The notes under the pieces: generated by a model
Told to the model about the DNA's origin: nothing
The model's database searches: none
What the model saw: the letters and a program-made list of their open reading frames with translations, nothing else
Program-made: the position numbers and the translations under genes
In this document: positions 17,097 through 24,960 of the stretch, one piece after another
Numbering within the stretch: position 1 is the stretch's first letter
Layout of the letters: each line of letters begins with the position of its first letter
From: Spirochaetales bacterium
Lineage (GTDB): Bacteria; Spirochaetota; Leptospiria; Leptospirales; Leptonemataceae
Assembly: GCA_024233935.1 (NCBI GenBank)
Contig: JACKOY010000003.1
Location: forward strand, 1 to 64,000
DNA: 64,000 bases
Reading direction: 5' to 3'

Positions 17097-18728
17097 TCAG
17101 GCCGATTGCTGGCGAACGAGTTTGGCGGCCGCCTGGATGAATCCGGCAAACAACGGATGGGCATCCACGGGCTTGGACTGAAACTCCGGGTGGAACTGAC
17201 ATCCCAAGAACCAGGGGTGGCCCTTGAGCTCCGATATCTCCACCAGCTGGCCATCGGGGCTCAGGCCGCTGAAGACCATGCCCTCTTTTTCGAACTGCTC
17301 TTTGAAGCGCAGAGTAAACTCGAAACGATGGCGATGCCGCTCCCGGATGCGCCGTTTCTTGTATTCCTTGTGAGCGAGCGTGTTCTCTTTAATCACGCAG
17401 GGGTAACCGCCGAGGCGCATGGTGCCACCCATCTGCTTTAAGCCCTGTTGCTCTTCGAGCAGGGACACGACCGGATTCTCGGTGGACGGATCAAATTCGG
17501 TTGAATTCGCACTTTCCAGGCCCAGCACGTTGCGGGCGAATTCAATGATGGCGCACTGCATTCCCAGGCAGATCCCGAAAAAAGGGATCTTGTGTGTGCG
17601 CGCAAAATGTATGGAACGGAGCTTGCCCTCGATGCCGCGGCTGCCGAATCCGCCGGGCACCAGAATGCCCTGTACGTCCCGGAAGTGCCGGGCAACCGCT
17701 TCATCGGAAAGCTCTTCCAGGCTCTCCGGATCAATACGTAAAAAGTCGACACGCACCTGATTGGCAATGCCGCCGTGCAGTAAGGCTTCGTAAACCGAAC
17801 GATACGCATCCTGAAGGGCAATGTATTTGCCACAGACCGCAATGCGCACGGTCTTTTTGGGATTGTTGATGGTCTTGAGTATGCTGCTCCAACGGCGAAA
17901 GTCCAGTTTGCCCGCTGCCAGACCAAAGTGTTTCAACACAACCTCATCCAGGGCTTCGGACCGGTACATCTCCGGAATCTCGTAAATACCGCTTTGGATG
18001 TCCCGGGCGGAAATGATATTTGTTTCGGGCACGTTGCAGAACAACGAAAGCTTCTCTTTCATGTCTTTGGAAAGCGGCCGACTGACGCGGCAGACCAGGA
18101 CATCGGGCTGAATGCCAAAAGTCAGCAGTTCCTTTACGCTATGTTGGGTGGGTTTGGTCTTCGCTTCGCCGGCAACCGAAATCGTGGGCACGAGAGTCAG
18201 GTGAATAAAACAGACCCCGGAAGGTCCGTGTTCGCGGCGCATCTGACGTATGGCCTCCAGGAAAGGCACGCCTTCAATATCACCCACGGTGCCGCCGATC
18301 TCGACGCAGACAAAATCAAGTTCCTCGTCCCGGGTCAGGACCGAAATCCGGTTCTTGATCTCGTTGGTGATATGCGGAATCACCTGGACGGTGCGGCCCA
18401 GGTAATCGCCGCGCCGCTCGCGCTGGATGACCGAGTAATAAATCTGGCCCGTCGAAACGGAATTCTGGCGCGTCAGAGTCGTGTTGGTTGTGAAGCGCTC
18501 GTAGTACCCCAGGTCCAGGTCGGTCTCTGCTCCGTCGTCGGTCACATAGACTTCGCCGTGTTGAAAGGGACTCATTGTACCCGGATCCACGTTGATGTAG
18601 GGATCCATCTTCTGCAGAGCGACCCGGTAACCCCGATTCTCGAGCAGGCAACCGAGGGCCGCGACCGTGACCCCCTTTCCCAGAGAGGAGCAAACCCCTC
18701 CAGTGATGAATATATATCGTGTCTTCAC
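17097..18728 (-). CDS. pyrG: CTP synthase
   Basis: UTP + glutamine + ATP to CTP. The synthetase domain begins YIFITGGVCSSLGKG, with MDPYINVDPGTMSP and EIGGTVGDIE following. The glutaminase domain has the nucleophile in FFGICLGMQCA and the terminal histidine in FHPEFQSKP. Conserved sequence begins 3 residues after GTG 18728, giving 543 aa as usual. The frame also runs to ATG 18809, inside the rfaE2 end, with a poor Pro-rich extension. Neither start has a clear ribosome site, so the start is uncertain. CTP supplies Kdo and phospholipid activation, which fits the neighbours. Confidence 0.93.
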   Translation of the reverse strand: MKTRYIFITGGVCSSLGKGVTVAALGCLLENRGYRVALQKMDPYINVDPGTMSPFQHGEVYVTDDGAETDLDLGYYERFTTNTTLTRQNSVSTGQIYYSVIQRERRGDYLGRTVQVIPHITNEIKNRISVLTRDEELDFVCVEIGGTVGDIEGVPFLEAIRQMRREHGPSGVCFIHLTLVPTISVAGEAKTKPTQHSVKELLTFGIQPDVLVCRVSRPLSKDMKEKLSLFCNVPETNIISARDIQSGIYEIPEMYRSEALDEVVLKHFGLAAGKLDFRRWSSILKTINNPKKTVRIAVCGKYIALQDAYRSVYEALLHGGIANQVRVDFLRIDPESLEELSDEAVARHFRDVQGILVPGGFGSRGIEGKLRSIHFARTHKIPFFGICLGMQCAIIEFARNVLGLESANSTEFDPSTENPVVSLLEEQQGLKQMGGTMRLGGYPCVIKENTLAHKEYKKRRIRERHRHRFEFTLRFKEQFEKEGMVFSGLSPDGQLVEISELKGHPWFLGCQFHPEFQSKPVDAHPLFAGFIQAAAKLVRQQSA

Positions 18729-18798
18729 AGGCGGCCGTCCGGGGACAGGGTGCGGGGGGCCGTTCTGGAATGAAGCGCTTTTTTGGCCGGGAGGCCTT

Positions 18799-19242
18799 TC
18801 AGGGGCCATGCATTCTTCGCACGAGATCGGTCGTTGAGTAGCCGGAAATAAATGGAAGAATCACGACCCTACCGCCAAGGGCCTGAACCGTGGCGGCCTC
18901 CGGAAGATCTTCGGGGCGATAATCCCCGCCCTTGCAGTGCACCGCCGGTTGGATGGCTTCGATGGTTTGCACCGGCGTGTCTTCGTCAAAATACGTCACG
19001 TAGTCGACCGCAGAAAGGGCCGCAAGAACCAGCGCGCGATCCTCGACGGCGTTGAGCGGCCGACCGGGCCCCTTGAGTGCCCGGACTGACCGGTCTGAAT
19101 TCAGCGCCACAACCAGACAATCTCCCAGGGCGCGGGCCCGGGCCAGGTAGGTCACGTGCCCCGGATGCAAAAGGTCGAAGCAACCGTTGGTCAGCACGAT
19201 GCTTCTGCCAGGTTTCGCGTGCAATTGCTCCGCCAACCGCAC
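18799..19242 (-). CDS. rfaE2: Heptose 1-phosphate adenylyltransferase (RfaE domain II)
   Basis: A nucleotidyltransferase with LTNGCFDLLHPGHVTYL, the HxGH-type ATP-binding motif, and SGYSTTDLVRRM near the end. It makes ADP-heptose from heptose 1-phosphate and ATP. GTG 19242 is the first standard start, but the same frame stays open and protein-like upstream to about 19308 (DEALKALTRKIFPDR), next to the rfaE1 stop. A non-standard start, CTG near 19308, is therefore possible. In many bacteria this domain is fused to the kinase domain; here the two are separate. Confidence 0.9.
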   Translation of the reverse strand: MRLAEQLHAKPGRSIVLTNGCFDLLHPGHVTYLARARALGDCLVVALNSDRSVRALKGPGRPLNAVEDRALVLAALSAVDYVTYFDEDTPVQTIEAIQPAVHCKGGDYRPEDLPEAATVQALGGRVVILPFISGYSTTDLVRRMHGP

Positions 19243-19304
19243 ACGATCCGGGAAGATCTTGCGAGTCAGGGCTTTGAGAGCCTCATCATCGGGCGCTGCT
19301 GTAC

Positions 19305-20279
19305 TCAGGGCAGGACCGCCAGAAGATCGTCGGGGCTGACCGTAGCGGCGCCGACATGGGCCACAACCAGTCCGGCCGCGCGGTTACTCAAAAACACCGC
19401 CTCTTCCAGGCTCGCGCCGGCGGCGACCGCCAGAGTAAAAACAGAGATGACCGTGTCCCCCGCCCCGGTTACGTCAAAGACCTCGCGCGCCATGGTCGGG
19501 AAGTGCTCGCAGTCGGGCCGGTCAGATCGGAAGAGCGTCATCCCCTTTTCGCCACGCGTGATGAGAAGCTGGCGTGCCTTCAGCCGCTCAAGAATTTCCG
19601 CTCCTCCGCGGGCGACCTCATCATCCGAATCCAGACGGCGACCAAGATAACGCCCGGCTTCATGATGATTCGGTGTGAGCACTCCGACCCCGCGATAGTG
19701 CTCGAAATGCGTCACCTGAGGATCCACAGCCAGAAAGAAATTGTGCTCCCGGGCCAGGGCTACACACTCCTCAATGAGTTCACGAACGACCACCCCTTTA
19801 TCGTAGTCCGAGATGATCACTGCGGAAAGGTGCTTTGCCTCCCTTCGGAGCGGTTCGAGGAGCGCCGTTCGGTCATCGGGGTCCAGCGGGCGCAGATCTT
19901 CCCGGTCAAGACGGCAGACCTGCTGGCGCGCCGCAATGATACGCGTTTTGCGTGTGGTGGGCCGCCCTTCCAGGCGCGCCAGGCCGGTTGTGTCACAGCC
20001 CATTTTCGCCATCATTTCGCGTAGCCTCTGGCCGGCCTCGTCGCTGCCGACCGTGCCGGCTACACTGACCTGGGCTCCCAGGGCGCGCAGATTTCGGACA
20101 ACGTTTCCGGCGCCCCCTGGCACGTGGTTCGCGCTGCGTTCCACGACCACCGGAACCGGAGCCTCCGGAGAAATGCGTTCCACAGTTCCGTGAACGTACT
20201 CGTCCAGCATGAAATCGCCGACAACGAGCACGCGACGATCCGCAAACCGTGATATCGCTGCTTTGAGATTATTGCTCAC
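19305..20279 (-). CDS. rfaE1: Heptose 7-phosphate kinase (RfaE domain I)
   Basis: PfkB-family sugar kinase that phosphorylates heptose 7-phosphate at C1 for ADP-heptose synthesis. Motifs: VVGDFMLDEYVHG at the start, PGGAGNVVRNLRALGA, and the catalytic DVTGAGDTV near the C-terminus. It has 324 aa and a GTG start without a strong ribosome site. Kinase first, adenylyltransferase second, followed by pyrG and kdsA: a consecutive set for the LPS inner core. Confidence 0.95.
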   Translation of the reverse strand: MSNNLKAAISRFADRRVLVVGDFMLDEYVHGTVERISPEAPVPVVVERSANHVPGGAGNVVRNLRALGAQVSVAGTVGSDEAGQRLREMMAKMGCDTTGLARLEGRPTTRKTRIIAARQQVCRLDREDLRPLDPDDRTALLEPLRREAKHLSAVIISDYDKGVVVRELIEECVALAREHNFFLAVDPQVTHFEHYRGVGVLTPNHHEAGRYLGRRLDSDDEVARGGAEILERLKARQLLITRGEKGMTLFRSDRPDCEHFPTMAREVFDVTGAGDTVISVFTLAVAAGASLEEAVFLSNRAAGLVVAHVGAATVSPDDLLAVLP

Positions 20280-20303
20280 GAGGGACGCTATCGCGCGCCG
20301 GTT

Positions 20304-21203
20304 TTATTTGCGCACCACAAATACAACGGCGCAATAGTGCAGTGACTGCCGACCGACGGGGCTTGCCAGTAGCCGCTCGGCGTCCGAAGCATCCAGGACA
20401 AGATCGCTCCGGCCGTTGCCCAGAACACCGGCGGCATAGGCATACAGGGGTTGCATGCCGACCCGAGGATCTTTCAGGGCTTTTTCCTCGTCCGTGTAAT
20501 AGATGGCCGGGCCACGGCGAATCGTACAGGCACGCGTGATCACTTCCGGGCCGTAGATCAGGCGACCCTGATCCGTGTAAATGCGGGGTTCCAGGGAAGG
20601 CACGAAGTCCGGTTGCTCCCGCACGTCGAGTACGAGCCCGCTGAGCTCGTCGACGACATCCAGGGGGCCAACCTCAGGCACCGGCTGGCTATTGTAATGC
20701 GAACCGGCCAGCACCGAATACAGTCCCTCTTCTTCGCGAAAGGGAAGCGCCAGTTCGATCGAAACGTAGCCTTCCCCGGTGTGCCGCGACTTGACCCGAA
20801 AGAGGCGGCTCAGGTTGCCCAGTCGCTCCCGCAACGAACGATCCTGCTGCATGCGTTCGAGCACCGTAAAACGGCCGTCCAGACGCAGACCAGTGATGGC
20901 CCGCGTCAGACGGATGCTGGCCAGTTCCAGCGCTTCCGATCGGGCCCGGGCCCGGGCGCCGGAAAGGGAAGTCTCGGTCCCGGGGGTCGCAAAGTCCGGG
21001 TGGCTGGAATCAAAAACAATGCGCGGCAAACGCACCCGGGCGGAGGCATAGACAAAACCACCCGTCCAATCCACGGATGTGTTCTCGTCGATTTCCAGAA
21101 CGAGACTGTCGTGGGGTGTGAACTGCGGAATCGCCGCCCGCGAGAATGCGGGCACGGCCGAAACCGCAAAGACGAAACAAACCAGAAGACCGGTGCGGGC
21201 CAT
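20304..21203 (-). CDS. Exported protein of unknown function (LPP20-like pattern)
   Basis: 299 aa with a clear signal peptide (GLLVCFVFAVSAVPAFSRA). The mature part contains ARARARSEALELASIRLTRA, like the Lpp20/FlgP family helix that follows a beta strand, then a repeated beta region with GYVSIELALPF. The last third (GRLIYGPEVITRA, ALKDPRVGMQPLYAYAAG) looks like a second small domain. No catalytic motif is seen. It lies between rfaE1 and the helicase gene with short gaps. Spirochaetes use such proteins in the periplasm or at the flagellar motor; here the family link is only suggestive. Confidence 0.7.
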   Translation of the reverse strand: MARTGLLVCFVFAVSAVPAFSRAAIPQFTPHDSLVLEIDENTSVDWTGGFVYASARVRLPRIVFDSSHPDFATPGTETSLSGARARARSEALELASIRLTRAITGLRLDGRFTVLERMQQDRSLRERLGNLSRLFRVKSRHTGEGYVSIELALPFREEEGLYSVLAGSHYNSQPVPEVGPLDVVDELSGLVLDVREQPDFVPSLEPRIYTDQGRLIYGPEVITRACTIRRGPAIYYTDEEKALKDPRVGMQPLYAYAAGVLGNGRSDLVLDASDAERLLASPVGRQSLHYCAVVFVVRK

Positions 21204-21229
21204 GTATTCAATATCGGCAGACGGGCGCC

Positions 21230-23284
21230 TCAGGGCCTGTCAAAGAAGGCACGCACCTCATGAAGGTCCGTGGTGCGCCGGGCCGGCGGCAGTACGGAGA
21301 CGAGATCGGCGCCATAGCGCTTCGTGCGGAGCCGCGGGTCCAGAATTGCCACAACGCCCCGATCCTCTACGGAGCGGATCAGCCGGCCAAAGCCTTGCTT
21401 GAGCTGGAGCGCAGCGTGCGGTAATTGAATTTCCATGAAGGGCTCTCCGCCACCCTCCCGCAGGCGATCGATGCGAGCCGAGAGCAGCGGATCATCGGGC
21501 ACACGGAACGGCAGGCGAACGAGGATCACCATCCGCAACTGGTCGCCTGGTATGTCGATGCCCTGCCAGAAAGTGGCCAGGCCCAAGAGCACGGCGTCCG
21601 TTGTTTCACGAAATAGGCTGATCGCGCGATGTGGACCCGATTCGATTTGAGAGATCAAGGGCAAAGGGAACGGATCAAAATCGGCGCCGCTTTCAAAGGC
21701 CGAAGCCGAACCCCGGCGAAGCTCGCGTTCCACGGCCTCCAGAGAACGCCGGGAAGTAAAAAGAACAAAGGCGCCCCCGTTGCTGGCAAGAGTCAGCTCC
21801 CGCACCTGGCGGGCCACTCCCCGGTGAAACTCCGCTTCGGCCCGCGCCGGGTCCGCAAGGGGCGGCCGGGGGGCATAAAGCAGGGCGTTTTCCTCATAGC
21901 GAAAGGGGGAACTGAGCTGTACGTTATCCGCCTCCGGCTCCCCGCCGGCCGAATCACCGCTACGAAGGCCGAGTTCGCGGGCGAAATAGGCGAAGGGATT
22001 TCGGCCGGGAGTGGCCAGGGTGGCGCTCGTAAAAACGACCGGACGGATTTCAGCCAGCAAGTTGTCCCGCACCAAAGGCCCCGGATCGACCGGCGCGCAG
22101 TGAAGCACACGATCGTCCCCGCGCATGGGCCGTTCAATCCACAGCACTTCGTCCTTTCGCGGCGGTTGCAAAAGACGCGCGAGCAGTTGTTTGTGGGCGG
22201 ACAGGCGCGCGTGCAGGGCAGCCGTTTCCATCTGTTCGACGCTGGCGGGAATTTCCTCCTCCGCAGTCGACAGCAGTTCCAGCTGGGCCCGGATCTCGTC
22301 GAGTTTGCGGCCCACGGCCAGCAAAGCGCGATCAAGAGCCAGCAACAGGTCCGGCATGACAGGCAGCTGGGTTTGCTCAGAGATTCGCAGACTCCGTCCC
22401 ACTTCCAGTGGGAAGGCCTCTCCGAGCTCGGACTGTAAGGCCAGAGCCAGACGATTCAAATCACGGCCCGAAGCCCCGGCCCTGCCCGCCAGTTCACCAA
22501 GTTCCCGAATCGTGCAGCGTTCCGAAAAAGCCGTGTGAAATATCTCGGGAAAGCGATGGGCTTCATCCACGACCAGCGCATGGAACTCGGGCAGGAGCCG
22601 CCCGCCGGCGGCAAAGTGGGCCGCCAGAAGGCTGTGGTTTACGATCAAGACCCGGGCCTTCTTCCAGAACTCCCGGGCCACAAAGTAATAGGAGATACGG
22701 TAGTTGGGGCAACGAGACGCCAGGCAATCATCGGGGTCGCGCTGAATCTTTGACCAGAACTCTCCGGGCACCGAGCCAGGAAAATCCTGACGGGTTCCGA
22801 TCTCGGTCTTCTGTTCCCAGTCCAGAAAGGCGCTGAGCCGGTCCATCATGCCTGGATCCACTTCGCCTTCTTGTAAGACGTTTGCCAGGCGGCGCTTACA
22901 GACAAAGTTGCCGGCGCCCAGACAGACCTCCGCGTGAATCGGTCGCCCCAGCAATCTCTCCACAGTGGGCATGTCTTTTTCGAGGATTTGCTGTTGGAGA
23001 GCGCGGGTCTCGGTCGAAACAACAACGCGCAGGTCATTCTTTTCTGCAAAGTCGACGAGGGGAACCAGGTACGCCAGGGTCTTGCCGACGCCGGTTCCGG
23101 CCTCAACGATCAGATGCCTGGATTCGCCCAGGGCCCGCGCTACGGCATGCGCCATGGCCTCCTGCTCGGGCCGATGGATATAGTTCGGCCAGAAGGTTTT
23201 GAATAGCCCGGAGTCTGAATCGAATGCGCCGAGCGGATCAGAAACTTGCGCGCGGCCCGGCTCGTCTGCGTCGGCAACCAGCAT
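21230..23284 (-). CDS. DinG/XPD-family ATP-dependent DNA helicase
   Basis: Superfamily 2 helicase of 684 aa. Walker A is EAGTGVGKTLAYL (61-73) and the DEAH box is VVDEAHRFPE (238-247). NHSLLAAH follows the Fe-S region, and GLATFWQGIDIPG and QGFGRLIRS occur in the second RecA domain. The Fe-S region contains Cys129 (GNFVC), Cys187 and Cys192, but the position of the usual fourth cysteine appears as Ser198 (NYRISYYF). The ATG overlaps the upstream membrane-protein gene by 47 nt, the longest overlap in the run, so the exact start is less sure. Unwinds 5'-3' at repair or R-loop structures in characterised relatives. Confidence 0.88.
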   Translation of the reverse strand: MLVADADEPGRAQVSDPLGAFDSDSGLFKTFWPNYIHRPEQEAMAHAVARALGESRHLIVEAGTGVGKTLAYLVPLVDFAEKNDLRVVVSTETRALQQQILEKDMPTVERLLGRPIHAEVCLGAGNFVCKRRLANVLQEGEVDPGMMDRLSAFLDWEQKTEIGTRQDFPGSVPGEFWSKIQRDPDDCLASRCPNYRISYYFVAREFWKKARVLIVNHSLLAAHFAAGGRLLPEFHALVVDEAHRFPEIFHTAFSERCTIRELGELAGRAGASGRDLNRLALALQSELGEAFPLEVGRSLRISEQTQLPVMPDLLLALDRALLAVGRKLDEIRAQLELLSTAEEEIPASVEQMETAALHARLSAHKQLLARLLQPPRKDEVLWIERPMRGDDRVLHCAPVDPGPLVRDNLLAEIRPVVFTSATLATPGRNPFAYFARELGLRSGDSAGGEPEADNVQLSSPFRYEENALLYAPRPPLADPARAEAEFHRGVARQVRELTLASNGGAFVLFTSRRSLEAVERELRRGSASAFESGADFDPFPLPLISQIESGPHRAISLFRETTDAVLLGLATFWQGIDIPGDQLRMVILVRLPFRVPDDPLLSARIDRLREGGGEPFMEIQLPHAALQLKQGFGRLIRSVEDRGVVAILDPRLRTKRYGADLVSVLPPARRTTDLHEVRAFFDRP

Positions 23285-23987
23285 CTACCAGAAGCAGGAT
23301 AAGACCGAGTGCCATTACAAGCAGAAAAAGCACGAGTGCCCCTATCATCGCATGTAGAAGAAGAAGACCGGCCCAGAAGGAGTATGTCCAGGGCCGGCCG
23401 CCTTTCGTATCTACGGCCAGATAAAGGGCTGGCAACCAGGCCAGAGCGAGCACAACGCCTAACTCAAAAGTATTCGGCATTCCCAGGGAAAAAACACCCG
23501 CCGCCAGATAAAGCGCCTGCGCAAACATCAATAGACAGAGCAACAGCAATTGTCTGGCCGGTGTGAACTCCGGACCGGAGAAAACGATTCCAGCGCAGCA
23601 CTGCACGACCAATACGAAATGGAGTTCAAAAGGCCCAACCCATCCAGCAAGCCAGAGCGCCAGCACGACCAGGGGCCAGAAAGCGAGACCGCGATAATAG
23701 CCACGCCCCGACTTCCCTGAGATCGGCTTCGAACCCGAGGCCTCTTGCACAACGTACAGTAGCACGGGTCCGAAGAGCTGCAGGAGCAGCACCCCTTCGA
23801 GCAACGGAGATTGAAACCCGAATTGGCTGCAATAGCGAAACAGCGTCACCAGCCACAGAAAGGCTCCGCCGGCCCCCAAGAGGGCCGCCTCGTGTTCAAA
23901 GCCGCGCCACCAATGCAGGCAGGCGCCGATCAGAAGCAGGACTGCGGCCGTGAGAAAGGTCGGGGCCTGCAAGAGCTCAGCGAGCAC
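23238..23987 (-). CDS. Multi-pass membrane protein, unknown function
   Basis: 249 aa with about seven hydrophobic segments and few charged residues, ending in a basic tail (RRRRAGPRASF). I see no transporter signature. GTG 23987 is chosen because GGGGAGG lies 5 nt upstream; the ORF formally reaches 24026. It overlaps the next upstream membrane-protein gene by 11 nt and the helicase by 47 nt, so the block TPR - membrane - membrane - helicase is probably one coupled transcript. Confidence 0.7.
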   Translation of the reverse strand: MLAELLQAPTFLTAAVLLLIGACLHWWRGFEHEAALLGAGGAFLWLVTLFRYCSQFGFQSPLLEGVLLLQLFGPVLLYVVQEASGSKPISGKSGRGYYRGLAFWPLVVLALWLAGWVGPFELHFVLVVQCCAGIVFSGPEFTPARQLLLLCLLMFAQALYLAAGVFSLGMPNTFELGVVLALAWLPALYLAVDTKGGRPWTYSFWAGLLLLHAMIGALVLFLLVMALGLILLLVDAGCRRRRAGPRASF

Positions 23988-24441
23988 GCGCCCTCCCCCG
24001 GACCAACACGAACAGTAGAACTGCAAGAGTCAGGACAAAACCAGAACTCCAGATCACCGGCGTCCAGTTCGCATTCGCGGAATGGAACAGGCTCAAAACA
24101 CCGGCCGGGTTCCCTGTACTGTCCGCCGGCAAGAGCGGAATCAGAGTCGCCAGCTGTGGTAGAAAGAAAACCAGCCACCATCCTATCACGCATGCGGCCA
24201 GCGCCCCTTGAGAAAATCGCAGCCCGGCCGGTGCCGTCGGATGTGTGAAAAAAGCGGCGGCAACAAGAACCAGCAGCGGAAGGGCCAGTTCTGTGCGGTA
24301 AAGGAGAGCAGCGGCGAGCACGACCACCATGCTGGCCAACCAACGCGATAGGGCCGCACCCTGCGGTTGAAAAGGCGCCGCGATCGCACCGGCGACCGAG
24401 ATCAGTAAAGCGTAGCCGCCAAGAAGTTCAGCCAGCCCCAC
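23977..24441 (-). CDS. Small multi-pass membrane protein, unknown function
   Basis: 154 aa with a GTG start. Four to five hydrophobic stretches: LLISVAGAIAAP, ASMVVVLAAALLYR, LALPLLVLVAAAFF, AACVIGWWLVFFLPQL and SGFVLTLAVLLFVLV. It ends in a short Arg-rich tail. The start lies 14 nt inside the TPR gene. No family recognised; the pairing with the next membrane protein suggests a two-subunit membrane complex, but this is inference. Confidence 0.65.
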   Translation of the reverse strand: MGLAELLGGYALLISVAGAIAAPFQPQGAALSRWLASMVVVLAAALLYRTELALPLLVLVAAAFFTHPTAPAGLRFSQGALAACVIGWWLVFFLPQLATLIPLLPADSTGNPAGVLSLFHSANANWTPVIWSSGFVLTLAVLLFVLVRGRARAR

Positions 24442-24922
24442 GACTCAAACCATGGGACGGTTCGTCGAGCGAGACCAAAAGTTCGCGGGCCTGGGGAAAA
24501 TCCGGCTCGGTCCGCAGAGCCAGGCGCAGAAAGCGACGGCTGCGCTCCGGGCGGTTCCACCGACGGTACACCAGAGCCAGATTGTACAGAGCAAAGTGAC
24601 GTTTGCTGCACTCACGGGCCCGGACCGCGCGCAAAAGCCACTTCACGGCGGCCCGCGAGTGCCCTTCTTTTAGAAGCAGGGCGCCGCAATCGTTGAAGAG
24701 GTCTCCGTTCTCGGGGTTCATACGAATCGCCCGTCGAAAAAATCGGAAAGCCCGTCGCGGTTCCGAGAGTACGGAACCGTACAACCATCCGAGCGTGGCG
24801 TAGGTAGAAACTGTGGCTTCGATCTCGGCCGCCCGCAACAGGTGGTACTCGGCCGCGTCGTAGTTGCCGACCACCGCCTCGCAAATGCCTTCTCGATACG
24901 CGCCGCGCGCGTCTGGACTCAT
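24428..24922 (-). CDS. TPR-repeat protein
   Basis: 164 aa made of about four tetratricopeptide-like helical pairs, for example GNYDAAEYHLLRAAEIE, EPRRAFRFFRRAIRMNPENG, GHSRAAVKWLLRAVRARE and NRPERSRRFLRLALRTEPDF. There is no signal peptide, so it is probably cytoplasmic, and it is rich in Arg. ATG 24922 is preceded by GGAGGG. Such proteins are scaffolds; the overlapping membrane-protein genes downstream are the obvious candidate partners. Confidence 0.8.
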   Translation of the reverse strand: MSPDARGAYREGICEAVVGNYDAAEYHLLRAAEIEATVSTYATLGWLYGSVLSEPRRAFRFFRRAIRMNPENGDLFNDCGALLLKEGHSRAAVKWLLRAVRARECSKRHFALYNLALVYRRWNRPERSRRFLRLALRTEPDFPQARELLVSLDEPSHGLSRGAG

Positions 24923-24960
24923 AGACCCTCCGAAGCTCGCCCCGCAAAAAGGGCGACGAA

